From positions 1-17,012 of the forward strand of contig CAUFRY010000045.1 in assembly GCA_959028445.1 (NCBI GenBank): a DNA stretch of 17,012 bases, given 5' to 3'. Each line of letters begins with the position of its first letter. Positions within the stretch are counted from its first letter, which is position 1. The translations under genes and the position numbers were made by a program. Below, piece after piece: positions 1 through 7,108 of this stretch. Under the pieces are notes generated by a model. The model did no database searches and was not told the DNA's origin. It saw only the letters and a list, made by a program, of their open reading frames with translations. The stretch comes from an uncultured Collinsella sp. (GTDB lineage: Bacteria; Actinomycetota; Coriobacteriia; Coriobacteriales; Coriobacteriaceae).

Positions 1-159
1 CGTTGCCGCGCCCCGCAGTGCCCGCTTCCCCCGAGAACAATTATCAGTGCAGGTAAAAGGTATCGAATAACACTTTTGAAAGGTTTTGGGCTTAAGGGCT
101 TTCTAAGGTTTGTGGCGCGGATGTGGCTCGCCTGTGTGGGGCGTGTGGATGGCTCGTTC
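1..159. other. Non-coding left edge, no feature seen
   Basis: This stretch lies downstream of the minus-strand Nudix-Vsr gene. I see no convincing coding frame, no GC-rich hairpin followed by a T tract on either strand, and no RNA gene. Any terminator for the Nudix-Vsr gene is either weak or lies beyond the window. Confidence 0.4.
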
Positions 160-1149
160 CTAGCGCTGCGGCTCTGCGGCGCGCACCTGCTCGATGACCT
201 TTTCCATGGTGGCGTCGATGCGGTCTTTTTTGAGCTCGCATTCCCAGATGGTTATGGGTGTCCAGCCCATTTGGGTAAGCGCGGAGATGGCGGCTCGGTC
301 GCGCTCGACGTTGCGACGGAACTTTGCCTCCCAAAATTCAACATTGCGCTTGGGCTGGCTCGGGTTGCACTTGGGGCAGCGATGCCAAAAGCAGCCGTTG
401 ACGAAGATGGCGATCTTGCGCCCGGGAAAGGCGATGTCGGGCTTTCCGGGCACCTTCCATTCCAGACGGTATCCCGTAAGGCCTGCGGCGCGCAGGCGCT
501 GGCGAACGAGCAGCTCGGGTTTGGTGTTCGCACGCTTGTTGCCCTTCATGGATTTTTTGATGGCGGCGCGACGGCGGACCAGTTCGCGCTCGTCAGCGGA
601 GAGGTCCGAGGTATCGATGCCGTCGAGCAGACCTGGTTTGGGACGCTTTTTGCTGCGGCGCTTAGGTGCGCGCTTGGGCCTGGAAGCGGGCTCGTCGTTC
701 GTGGTGGCCTCGACGTCGTTGGCAGTGCCGTTGGCCTCAAGCCGATCTTCCTTCAACTCAATCAGAGCATCAATGAGCCCCTTGTCGGCGGGCATCCACT
801 CAACGGTGGCAAGCGAGGTGCGCGGAATCCAGCGGATATCGAGCTGGCGGTCGTGCTTCTGGGGCTCATCGGATTCATCGGCGAGCGAGCAGTAGTAACA
901 CTCCATTGAGAGATGAAAATCGGGGTAGTCATACTCAACGGTGTAGAAATCGCGCAGGTTGGTGACTTTTACCTGCAGCTCTTCCATGAGCTCGCGGCGT
1001 ACGGCGTCCTCGGGCGTCTCGCCGCGCATGAGCTTGCCACCGGGAAACTCCCAAAGTCCCTGCATGTCGCCATAGCCGCGCTGCACGGCCAGTAGCTCGT
1101 CGGATCCTTCCTTGCGAATGATCCCAGCGGCAACATGAACAGTCTTCAA
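160..1149 (-). CDS. Nudix hydrolase - Vsr endonuclease fusion protein
   Basis: The 329-residue protein has two DNA-maintenance modules. Residues 1-130 form a MutT-like Nudix domain, a family that hydrolyses nucleoside diphosphate derivatives such as 8-oxo-dGTP. The Nudix box spans residues 38-60 (GKLMRGE...RELMEELQV) and has Gln at the usual late Gly. Residues 135-195 are a charged linker with a basic run (RPKRAPKRRSKKRPKPG, 157-173). Residues 200-310 are a Vsr-type mismatch nickase: PGKPDIAF (catalytic Asp238), FVNGCFWH (His256), a CPKC pair, FWEAKFRRNVERD and the GWTPITIWECEL end. Thr63-His64 of E. coli Vsr are replaced by Val-Asn, a substitution I believe is common in homologues. The chosen start is TTG at 1149, preceded by AGAGAGGA; the frame stays open upstream but only as an antisense shadow of the ABC gene. 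No cytosine methylase, the usual Vsr partner, is in the window. Both family assignments are strong; joint action on oxidised or mismatched DNA is inference. Confidence 0.87.
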   Translation of the reverse strand: MKTVHVAAGIIRKEGSDELLAVQRGYGDMQGLWEFPGGKLMRGETPEDAVRRELMEELQVKVTNLRDFYTVEYDYPDFHLSMECYYCSLADESDEPQKHDRQLDIRWIPRTSLATVEWMPADKGLIDALIELKEDRLEANGTANDVEATTNDEPASRPKRAPKRRSKKRPKPGLLDGIDTSDLSADERELVRRRAAIKKSMKGNKRANTKPELLVRQRLRAAGLTGYRLEWKVPGKPDIAFPGRKIAIFVNGCFWHRCPKCNPSQPKRNVEFWEAKFRRNVERDRAAISALTQMGWTPITIWECELKKDRIDATMEKVIEQVRAAEPQR

Positions 1150-1297
1150 CAGGAGTCCTCTCTCAACATCAACACGTGACAGGGTAGCTACCCGTACCTT
1201 ACACAACGGTAAGGCAAGCGTAAGCCATATCGATGGTAGCCGACTCGTCTTCTTGCGACTATAGATGCCGTAGACTAATCGCAAGAAAGGACTCGGT
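1150..1297. promoter_or_regulatory. Divergent promoter region with inverted repeats
   Basis: This 148-bp spacer separates the divergent Nudix-Vsr and bceA-like genes. It contains a perfect 12-bp palindrome GGGTAGCTACCC (1182-1193) and a short inverted repeat CCTTAC/GTAAGG (1197-1202 and 1209-1214). It also holds a perfect 9-bp inverted repeat TTCTTGCGA (1250-1258) and TCGCAAGAA (1279-1287), separated by 20 nt. The last repeat directly precedes the ABC gene ribosome binding site (AAAGGA), so it could be an operator or an mRNA leader hairpin. I cannot assign confident -35/-10 elements. The repeats are seen directly; the regulatory role is inferred. Confidence 0.45.
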
Positions 1298-2083
1298 ATG
1301 CAAACCACGCACATGGCGACCCCGGTACTGGAGGTCGCGCATCTCGAAAAGATATATGGAGCGCTGGGCAACGTGACCCGTGCGCTCAACGACGTCAGCT
1401 TTACCGTCAACCGCGGTGAATTTGTTGGCATCATGGGCGCTTCGGGCTCGGGCAAGTCGACGTTGCTCAACTGCGTGTCGACCATCGATAGCGCCACGAG
1501 CGGCACGATCCGCATCAACGGGCAGGACGTGACGCGCATGAAGCAGGCCAAGCTCTCGCAGTTTCGCCGCGATGAGCTCGGCTTTATCTTCCAGGACTCC
1601 AACCTGCTCGATACGCTCACGGCACGCGAGAACATCGCCCTGCCGCTCACCATTGCCCGCACAAACTCGGCAGAGATCTCGACCCGCGTGCAGGATGTGG
1701 CAGCGCGCCTGTCCATCAGCCAGGTGCTCGACAAGTATCCCTACCAGATGTCCGGCGGTCAGCAGCAGCGCGTTGCCGCGGCTCGCGCGCTCGTCACCGA
1801 CCCCACCATGATCATGGCCGACGAGCCCACCGGCGCCCTCGATTCCAAGAGCGCTCGCCTGCTGCTCGAGAGCCTGGAGGCCCTTAACCGCCGCCTACGC
1901 GCTACCGTGCTCATGGTCACGCACGATAGCTTTGCCGCCAGCTACACGAGCCGTGTGCTGTTTATCCGCGACGGCAAGATCTTCACCGAGCTGCGCCGCT
2001 GCGACACCGACCGCCGAGAGTTCTTCGACCGCATTATGGAGGTCGTTGCCATGATGGGCGGTGAGGGCTCCGATGCTCTGTAA
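1298..2083 (+). CDS. BceA-type ABC transporter ATP-binding protein
   Basis: This 261-residue cytoplasmic ATPase should power the permease encoded next. All nucleotide-binding motifs are intact: Walker A GASGSGKST (47-55), Q-loop at FQDSNLL (98-104), signature SGGQQQR (152-158), Walker B MIMADE (171-176) with catalytic Glu176, D-loop GALD, and the H-loop histidine at 209 (THD). The sequence and the FtsX-like partner place it in the BceA/MacB/LolD branch, which in Gram-positive bacteria typically provides resistance to or sensing of peptide antibiotics such as bacitracin. The start ATG has AAAGGA upstream. The stop codon overlaps the permease start by 11 nt, indicating translational coupling. 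The usual BceRS histidine kinase and response regulator are not adjacent. The family is certain; the substrate is unknown. Confidence 0.93.
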   Translation: MQTTHMATPVLEVAHLEKIYGALGNVTRALNDVSFTVNRGEFVGIMGASGSGKSTLLNCVSTIDSATSGTIRINGQDVTRMKQAKLSQFRRDELGFIFQDSNLLDTLTARENIALPLTIARTNSAEISTRVQDVAARLSISQVLDKYPYQMSGGQQQRVAAARALVTDPTMIMADEPTGALDSKSARLLLESLEALNRRLRATVLMVTHDSFAASYTSRVLFIRDGKIFTELRRCDTDRREFFDRIMEVVAMMGGEGSDAL

Positions 2084-4274
2084 ACTCGCTTGGGGCAACG
2101 TCCGCCGCGCCGGCCGCGACTACCTCGTCTACCTTTTGACGCTCACCCTGGGCGTCACGGTCTTCTATGCCTTTAACACCATCTCAATGCAGGTCGACAT
2201 CGCCGGAATCGATGAAGAGGGCTTGGCGCAGGTAATGGGCAGCATGCTCGGCGACCTGACGTACTTTTTGGCCGGTGTCATGGCCTTTTTGATGGTGTAT
2301 GCCAATAACTTCATCATGAAACGCCGCAAGAAGGAGTTTGGCCTGTACCAGGTGCTCGGCATGGGGCGCGGGCGCGTCGCCACGATCATGGCGCTCGAGA
2401 CCGTGATTGTCTCGGTCGTGGCCTTTGTCGCCGGCATTGTGCTGGGTATGGGACTCTCCCAGCTCATGACGTTCTTTACGGCCTCGCTCTTTAAGACACA
2501 GATCGCCAATTTCCACTTCTTTTTCTCGGTGCATGCGTTCAACCTGACCCTTGCTTGCATGCTCGTAATGTTTGTGCTCACGCTACTGCTGAACCTTCGC
2601 GCCGTGCGTCGTACCAAACTCATCGAGCTTATGGGTGCCGAGCGTCGCAACGAGAGCATCAAGACACGCAACCCCTGGATTGCGATTGCCATCTTTGTCG
2701 TGGGCGTGGCGCTTGTGGGCGTGGCCTATTACCGTCTGCTACGTGATGGGTTCCCGCTAACCGCGACGGACAGCAAGCTGCAAGAGGCCATGAGCCAGTT
2801 TGGTATTACGACCGCTATGGTTACCGTGGGCACCTTTGCCCTGTTCTGGGGACTCTCGGGCATGCTCATCAAGCTGCTGCAGAGCCTGCGCGGCGTGTAT
2901 TGGCGCGGCCTCAACATGTTTACCGTGCGCCAGCTTGCGGCCAAGGTCAACACGGTGTGCTTTTCGATGGGCGTCATCGCGATGCTCCTGTTTTTGGCCA
3001 TCACCTCGGTGACGTGCGGTATGTCAATTGCCAACGTGATGAATGAAAACCTGGAGCGCTATAACCCTGTTGACGTGTCTCAGACGTATGTCTATTACAC
3101 GCCCGATACGCTCGACTACTACAAAGAATATGTCAATCCGTCTGAAGCCGACCGCATGGTGCTAGCCGATACAACGGTCGATTTGTACTCCGCATGGCAC
3201 GGCAAGGGCAAGTCGGCGGACAACAACGACGAGACCGGCAAGAAGGTCAATATCGCCGATGTTGCCGGTGAGCATGTTCAGATCGATTCGTATCTGAGTT
3301 ACCCGTTTGGCGGTTCGAATCCTTCGGTGTCTGCGGGTGAGATGTGCAAGACCATGGGCGAAAAGCTCCCCAAGGCGCTCGGGGGTAGCAATGCCGATAC
3401 GATGGGTCTGTTTGTGACGCCGGCGAGCCAGTACAACAAACTGCGCCAGATGATGGGCGAGGAGCCGGTGAGCATTGGCCGCGACCAGTACCTGCTTACG
3501 TGTGATATGGGCGGTGAGCTGGGCGACCTGTACACCAAGTACATGGCCGGCGGCCATACCCTCACCTTGGGCGGGCATGAGCTCAAGCCCGCAACCGATA
3601 AGTCGGACAAGGACACGGCGGCCATCGCCAACTCGGCGATGGGCAGTAACCCGGGTACCGTCGTCGTTGCCGACGAGCTGTTGTCCCAACTTAATCTGCA
3701 GCCGTATTCCAGTAGCCTGCTCGTTAATTACAAACAGGGGATGGATACGACCGAGGCAGACGAGAGCATTAAATACACTTTGCTCGACAATCTGCTCGTT
3801 GACGGCAAGGAGCCAGGGTCATGGGGAATCTTCATCACACGCTCCGAGATGTACACGCAAGCAGCGCAAATGAACGGCATGATTAGCTATCTGGCCATCT
3901 ACATTGGCTTTGTACTGGTCGTTGCGTGCGCGGCGATACTGTCGATCCAGCAGCTCTCCAATGTGGCCGACGGCAGCCGCAGCTATCGTGTGCTGGCGCA
4001 GATCGGCTGTGACGACCGCCAGATTCGCCATTCGGTGATGGCGCAGCAAGCGGTATTCTTCTTGTTCCCGCTGGCAGTGGGCCTGGCGCACTCCTTTGTG
4101 GCGCTCAAGGTGATTATCGAGCTGGTGAGCATATTCGGAGATATGAGCATCGGTGGCACCGTGGGCCTCACCTGTGCAATCTTCCTGGCAGCATACGGTG
4201 GCTACTTCCTGGTGACCTACCTCATGAGCGCCGGCATGGTACAAGCTGCCATCGCTACCCGCTACAGCGAATAA
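2073..4274 (+). CDS. BceB-type ABC transporter permease (FtsX family)
   Basis: This 733-residue membrane protein is the partner of the preceding ATPase. The N-terminus (MLCKLAWGNVRRAGRDYLVY) is typical of BceB permeases. Hydrophobic segments occur near residues 18-38, 60-80, 105-130, 150-175, 205-225 and 245-265, and a pair lies near 285-320. A large hydrophilic domain of roughly 280 residues (about 320-598) follows, then three or more membrane segments to the C-terminus. This matches the BceB architecture of ten membrane helices with a big extracytoplasmic loop between helices 7 and 8. I chose ATG 2073 (GGTGAGGG upstream) over an in-frame GTG at 2061 because the family starts at the MLCKLA motif. 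A terminator follows 39 nt after the stop. The likely role is detoxification or sensing of a cell-envelope peptide antibiotic; the ligand cannot be told from sequence. Confidence 0.92.
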   Translation: MLCKLAWGNVRRAGRDYLVYLLTLTLGVTVFYAFNTISMQVDIAGIDEEGLAQVMGSMLGDLTYFLAGVMAFLMVYANNFIMKRRKKEFGLYQVLGMGRGRVATIMALETVIVSVVAFVAGIVLGMGLSQLMTFFTASLFKTQIANFHFFFSVHAFNLTLACMLVMFVLTLLLNLRAVRRTKLIELMGAERRNESIKTRNPWIAIAIFVVGVALVGVAYYRLLRDGFPLTATDSKLQEAMSQFGITTAMVTVGTFALFWGLSGMLIKLLQSLRGVYWRGLNMFTVRQLAAKVNTVCFSMGVIAMLLFLAITSVTCGMSIANVMNENLERYNPVDVSQTYVYYTPDTLDYYKEYVNPSEADRMVLADTTVDLYSAWHGKGKSADNNDETGKKVNIADVAGEHVQIDSYLSYPFGGSNPSVSAGEMCKTMGEKLPKALGGSNADTMGLFVTPASQYNKLRQMMGEEPVSIGRDQYLLTCDMGGELGDLYTKYMAGGHTLTLGGHELKPATDKSDKDTAAIANSAMGSNPGTVVVADELLSQLNLQPYSSSLLVNYKQGMDTTEADESIKYTLLDNLLVDGKEPGSWGIFITRSEMYTQAAQMNGMISYLAIYIGFVLVVACAAILSIQQLSNVADGSRSYRVLAQIGCDDRQIRHSVMAQQAVFFLFPLAVGLAHSFVALKVIIELVSIFGDMSIGGTVGLTCAIFLAAYGGYFLVTYLMSAGMVQAAIATRYSE

Positions 4275-4312
4275 CAAGCGGGCAAAACGGTCGCAAAACC
4301 AGAGGCGTGTGA

Positions 4313-4354
4313 CCGCCGCGAAGGGGCTGGGGACCTCTTGCGGCGGTTATTTTT
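4313..4354 (+). terminator. Rho-independent terminator after the BceAB genes
   Basis: The arms CCGCCGC (4313-4319) and GCGGCGG (4340-4346) form a GC-rich stem with a partly paired interior. A T-rich tail (TTATTTTT) follows. It sits 39 nt after the permease stop codon. Confidence 0.8.
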
Positions 4355-4377
4355 GCCTATCTGGTGCGTTTCGGATG

Positions 4378-4498
4378 CAAGTGAGTAGACTTTTTTGAAC
4401 CTGCCGAGCACATCGCGGCAAGTGCTCAATAAAATCGCAGGTCAGGGCTGTGGCGTTTTGAGGTGTGCTCGGCATCCCGCCAAAAGCCTACTCACTTG
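4378..4498. repeat. 121-bp imperfect inverted-repeat element
   Basis: Two 35-nt arms, 4378-4412 and 4464-4498, are reverse complements at 27 of 35 positions. The outer 11 bp (CAAGTGAGTAG) and inner 11 bp (TGCCGAGCACA) match perfectly, as does a CTTTT block; the rest of the middle diverges. The 51-nt centre has no coding potential. The element sits in a 331-bp gap between two convergent transcription units, flanked by terminators on both sides. It could be a REP/MITE-like intergenic repeat or a long structured RNA. It is too short to encode a transposase, and I see no clear target-site duplication. Confidence 0.6.
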
Positions 4499-4511
4499 GT
4501 TTTACTGCTAG

Positions 4512-4553
4512 AAAACCGCCGCGAGGGAAAGTAGCTCCCTCGCGGCGGTTTTT
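4512..4553. terminator. Strong bidirectional terminator
   Basis: The perfect 17-bp stem AAAACCGCCGCGAGGGA (4512-4528) pairs with 4536-4552 around a 7-nt loop. It has A residues before and T residues after, so it can terminate transcription from both directions. It lies between the rightward BceAB unit and the leftward LuxR gene. Confidence 0.88.
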
Positions 4554-4565
4554 GGCGTTTGCCCA

Positions 4566-4607
4566 GATAAAACCTGCCAAAATAAACCTGTCCCTTTTTG
4601 GCAGGTT
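4566..4607 (-). terminator. Terminator of the leftward LuxR gene
   Basis: The stem AACCTGCCAAAA (4571-4582) pairs perfectly with 4596-4607. On the minus strand it is followed by a short T run (TTTTAT). It overlaps the LuxR stop codon (4606-4608), so the gene ends inside its own terminator. The loop contains CCTGTCCC, echoed by GGGGGACAGG near 12047-12056. Confidence 0.65.
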
Positions 4608-5571
4608 ATCGCTTCCAAAAGTGGAGGATGAGCGTCGTGCGGTTTTGCTGTTCGGTTTTGACCAGGATGTTGTGGATGTGGGTCTTGACGGTGCCCACGG
4701 CAAGGAATAGCTCGTCAGCGATCTCTTGGTTCGATTTGCCCAGTACGACCAGACGCATAACTTCGGTCTCACGGTTGGAGAGCTTGTAGGCGTTGCGATA
4801 GAAGGGCATCTGCTCTTCGATGTGTCGATCAAGATCGCTGACGTTCTTTTCCTCGGGCGCCTCCTGCATGCGGATTGAAAGCACGTGGTAGGAGTAGATG
4901 ATCAGCAGAATCGCAAAGTAGCAGGCAAAGACGTTTTCGCTAAAGTTGCGCTCGGACAGATATAGTTGCAGCCAAGAGGGCGCCAGACTCATGGGGACAA
5001 TCAGAATGTTGTAGAAATCCTCGGCAACGATGCAACCGACCAGAATAGCGCCGATAATCAGGTGCTTTCGTTGGTTGTTAACGCGTGCCTTCAGCTCGAC
5101 TTGCGTGCTCTTGCGTGCCGTCCAAAAGATATATAGCCCCACGAAAACAAGGAATACCTGACGCATCGTGTAGTAGAGCCATTGATGAATGGGGCCGTAG
5201 GGGACAGCGACGATAATCAGCAGCTCGCTCAGCAAGAACGTTGCGACGGGAATGACAAACTGCTTTTTTGAATGCTTGTCGAGCAAATCCATGGCAATGA
5301 GCCAAATAAAAGCCTGCGAAGCGGTCGCCACAAAGGTCCGCAACACAGGCATGGTAATTGAGTAATAGTCGCTGGCTGGAAAACTCTGGTTTTGCAGCGT
5401 GTATTCAAAAAAGAAAATCTCGGTCATCTCGATGGCATAGCAGATAAATACGCCGCTGCCATAGATAAAGAAGCGTCGACGAGACGAGGCATAGGCGGCA
5501 AGCGAGAGCACCGCCGTCACAATACAGATCACGAGTATCGCTAGGGTATAGAAGAACATCAGGGTGTTCAT
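4606..5571 (-). CDS. Membrane-anchored LuxR-family regulator, AguR-like
   Basis: This 321-residue protein has about seven hydrophobic segments (near 5-25, 35-55, 75-97, 104-124, 132-150, 168-190, 212-233) and a C-terminal GerE/LuxR helix-turn-helix (262-319: LSNRETEVMRLV...IADELFLAVGTVKTHIHNILVK). It has no receiver or kinase domain, so it is a one-component sensor whose membrane part probably detects the signal. It is divergent from the putrescine carbamoyltransferase gene. In Lactococcus lactis and Streptococcus mutans the agmatine operon activator AguR is likewise a membrane LuxR protein, so an agmatine-sensing role is a good inference. A paralogue at 12434-13426 shares the membrane motifs around 182-193 (VAEDFYNILIVP) and 203-214 (LYLSERNFSENV). 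The ATG at 5571 has only a weak upstream GGTGA; Met5 is an alternative start. Confidence 0.85.
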   Translation of the reverse strand: MNTLMFFYTLAILVICIVTAVLSLAAYASSRRRFFIYGSGVFICYAIEMTEIFFFEYTLQNQSFPASDYYSITMPVLRTFVATASQAFIWLIAMDLLDKHSKKQFVIPVATFLLSELLIIVAVPYGPIHQWLYYTMRQVFLVFVGLYIFWTARKSTQVELKARVNNQRKHLIIGAILVGCIVAEDFYNILIVPMSLAPSWLQLYLSERNFSENVFACYFAILLIIYSYHVLSIRMQEAPEEKNVSDLDRHIEEQMPFYRNAYKLSNRETEVMRLVVLGKSNQEIADELFLAVGTVKTHIHNILVKTEQQNRTTLILHFWKR

Positions 5572-5901
5572 CTGTCACCGTCCCATCTCATTTATTCTAT
5601 GGCCGAGCTCTGTATACCTTGTGGGATATAGACGTCTCAACCCTTCGTTTCATTGCGGATTAGGCGCCGAGATACAGCATAGCCGTATACCGTTCGCGGT
5701 TCTAGATGGTAAACCCCCTGTAAACTCTTGACCTGCGGGTTTATATTGGTTTAGAGGGGGTGTAACTCCATGAACGGTCTTTAATCCCGAATAAACTAGG
5801 TAAAAATTGCATACGGGTGAATGATGGTCTTGTCAACACGAGGCGTGATGTTCGAGCGCCTCATAGTAATAGTCGGCAAGACCGGCGGAAAGGAAATCGA
5901 C
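5572..5901. promoter_or_regulatory. Divergent aguR-like/aguB promoter with TAAAC boxes
   Basis: The 330-bp spacer carries a cluster of repeated boxes at 5710-5753: TAAACC (5710), TAAAC (5721), then GGTTTA in opposite orientation (5738) and again (5748). Spacings within each pair are 11 and 10 nt, about one helical turn. The segment 5731-5743 read on the minus strand is TAAACCCGCAGGT, matching the amidohydrolase upstream site TAAACCTGCAGGT (13509-13521) at 12 of 13 positions. TTGACC (5728-5733) and TATATT (5742-5747) lie within this cluster but not at normal promoter spacing, which fits an activator-dependent promoter. A further TAAAC is at 5792 and a small hairpin GAGGCG/CGCCTC at 5840-5862. 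Binding by the LuxR regulator is inferred. Confidence 0.5.
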
Positions 5902-6975
5902 ATGGCACTGCCTAAGGATTTCATCGACACCAACGACTTCACCAAAGAGCAGATCCTGGCTATCGAGGATCTTGGTCTGGCAATGAAGAAGGCCATCAAG
6001 GTTGACGGTTATTATCCGCACCTGCTCCGCAACAAGAGCCTTGGCATGATCTTCCAGCAGGTCTCCACCCGCACTCGTCTTTCCTTCGAGACCGCTATGA
6101 CCGACCTCGGCGGCCATGCTCAGTTCTATGGCCCTGGCACCATCCAGCTCGGCGGTCACGAGTCCCTGGGCGACACCGCTCGCGTTATGGGCTCGCTGCT
6201 CGACATCATGATGGCTCGCGTTGACCGTCACAAGGACGTCGTCGGCCTCGCCGAGGGCTCCGCTGTGCCCGTCATCAACGGCATGTCCGAGTTCAACCAT
6301 CCCACGCAGGAGATGGGCGACCTCATGACCATGCTCGAGAACCTCCCCGAGGGCAAGAAGATCGAGGACTGCACCCTGGCCTTCATCGGCGACGCCACCC
6401 AGGTCTGCGTCTCCCTCATGTTCATCGCCTCCAAGGTCGGCATGAAGTTTGTCCAGTTTGGACCTAAGGGCCACCAGATCCCCGACGGCGGCCTGCACGT
6501 TGGCACCGTCGAGGAGCGCGCCGAGTTCGGCAAGCAGATGATGGCCATCGCCGAGGAGAACTGCAAGGTCTCCGGCGGCTCTGTCGTCATCTCCGACGAC
6601 ATCGAGTGCATCAAGGGCGCCGACTTCATCTACACCGACGTGTGGTATGGCCTGTACGACGAGGAGGTCTCGGGCGAGAACTACATGGACGTGTTCTATC
6701 CCAAGTATCAGGTCACCATGGACATGATGAACTTTGCCGGCCCCAACTCCAAGTTCATGCACTGCCTGCCGGCCACCCGCAACGAGGAGGTCGTCGACGA
6801 AGTCATGGACGATCCCGAGCGCTCCCTGTGCTGGGTCGAGGCCGAGAACCGCAAGCACTCCATCCGTGCTCTCCTTGCCGCCCTGGGCAAGCGCACCCCG
6901 CTCAACGACGAGGGTGTCGAGTACTCCGCCAAGGCTGAGCTCCACGCCGCTCTCGAGGCTCTCGAGCAGCTCTAA
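5902..6975 (+). CDS. aguB: Putrescine carbamoyltransferase
   Basis: This 357-residue cytosolic enzyme should convert N-carbamoylputrescine plus phosphate to putrescine plus carbamoyl phosphate, the second step of agmatine catabolism. Carbamoyl-phosphate motifs are intact: STRTR (55-59), HPTQ (133-136) and HCLP (287-290). The features separating it from ornithine carbamoyltransferase are the QLGGHE segment (82-87) and DVWYGLYD (246-253), where ornithine enzymes have an SMGE-type loop; both match the Enterococcus putrescine enzyme as I recall it. The start at ATG 5902 has GGAAAGGA upstream and gives the normal length; an upstream in-frame ATG at 5821 would add a non-conserved 27 residues. Codons are strongly biased to C-ending forms, suggesting high expression. 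It precedes the antiporter by 133 nt. The symbol ptcA is also used. Confidence 0.93.
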   Translation: MALPKDFIDTNDFTKEQILAIEDLGLAMKKAIKVDGYYPHLLRNKSLGMIFQQVSTRTRLSFETAMTDLGGHAQFYGPGTIQLGGHESLGDTARVMGSLLDIMMARVDRHKDVVGLAEGSAVPVINGMSEFNHPTQEMGDLMTMLENLPEGKKIEDCTLAFIGDATQVCVSLMFIASKVGMKFVQFGPKGHQIPDGGLHVGTVEERAEFGKQMMAIAEENCKVSGGSVVISDDIECIKGADFIYTDVWYGLYDEEVSGENYMDVFYPKYQVTMDMMNFAGPNSKFMHCLPATRNEEVVDEVMDDPERSLCWVEAENRKHSIRALLAALGKRTPLNDEGVEYSAKAELHAALEALEQL

Positions 6976-7077
6976 GCCTCAAGGCTTCTAAAAGCACGTT
7001 TGCGGGCGGCGGATGCTCGTCTCCTGTCGCCCGCTCACCGAGGCCCAAGCAATTGCCTTAATACCTTAGGGCCTCGG
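6974..7077 (+). other. Hairpin-rich aguB-aguD spacer
   Basis: The 133-nt spacer holds three hairpins: AAGCC/GGCTT right at the aguB stop (6974-6987), GCGGGCG/CGCCCGC in the middle, and CCGAGGCCC (7038-7046) with GGGCCTCGG (7069-7077). None has a good T tract, so I read them as mRNA-stabilising or processing structures rather than terminators. The aguD ribosome binding site AAGGAG follows at 7097-7102. Confidence 0.5.
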
Positions 7078-7108
7078 ATCTGTCCAAGACTGAGCGAAGG
7101 AGCTCATC

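Noticed and set aside
76..909. Long plus-strand open frame opposite the Nudix-Vsr gene
   Set aside because: It lies antisense to a gene with clear domain motifs and its translation shows no recognisable family, so it is a shadow frame typical of GC-rich DNA.
5821..5901. Upstream in-frame start for putrescine carbamoyltransferase
   Set aside because: The extra 27 residues are not like the family N-terminus, whereas ATG 5902 has a good ribosome binding site and gives the expected length.
5833..6945. 370-codon minus-strand frame opposite putrescine carbamoyltransferase
   Set aside because: Its Val/Asp/His/Leu-rich translation mirrors the third-base bias of the real gene. The same holds for 7058-8026, 8845-10143, 13712-15424 and 15614-16999 on the minus strand.
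5902..6975. Ornithine carbamoyltransferase as an alternative call for aguB
   Set aside because: The DVWYGLYD and QLGGHE segments and the adjacent agmatine deiminase and antiporter favour the putrescine enzyme.
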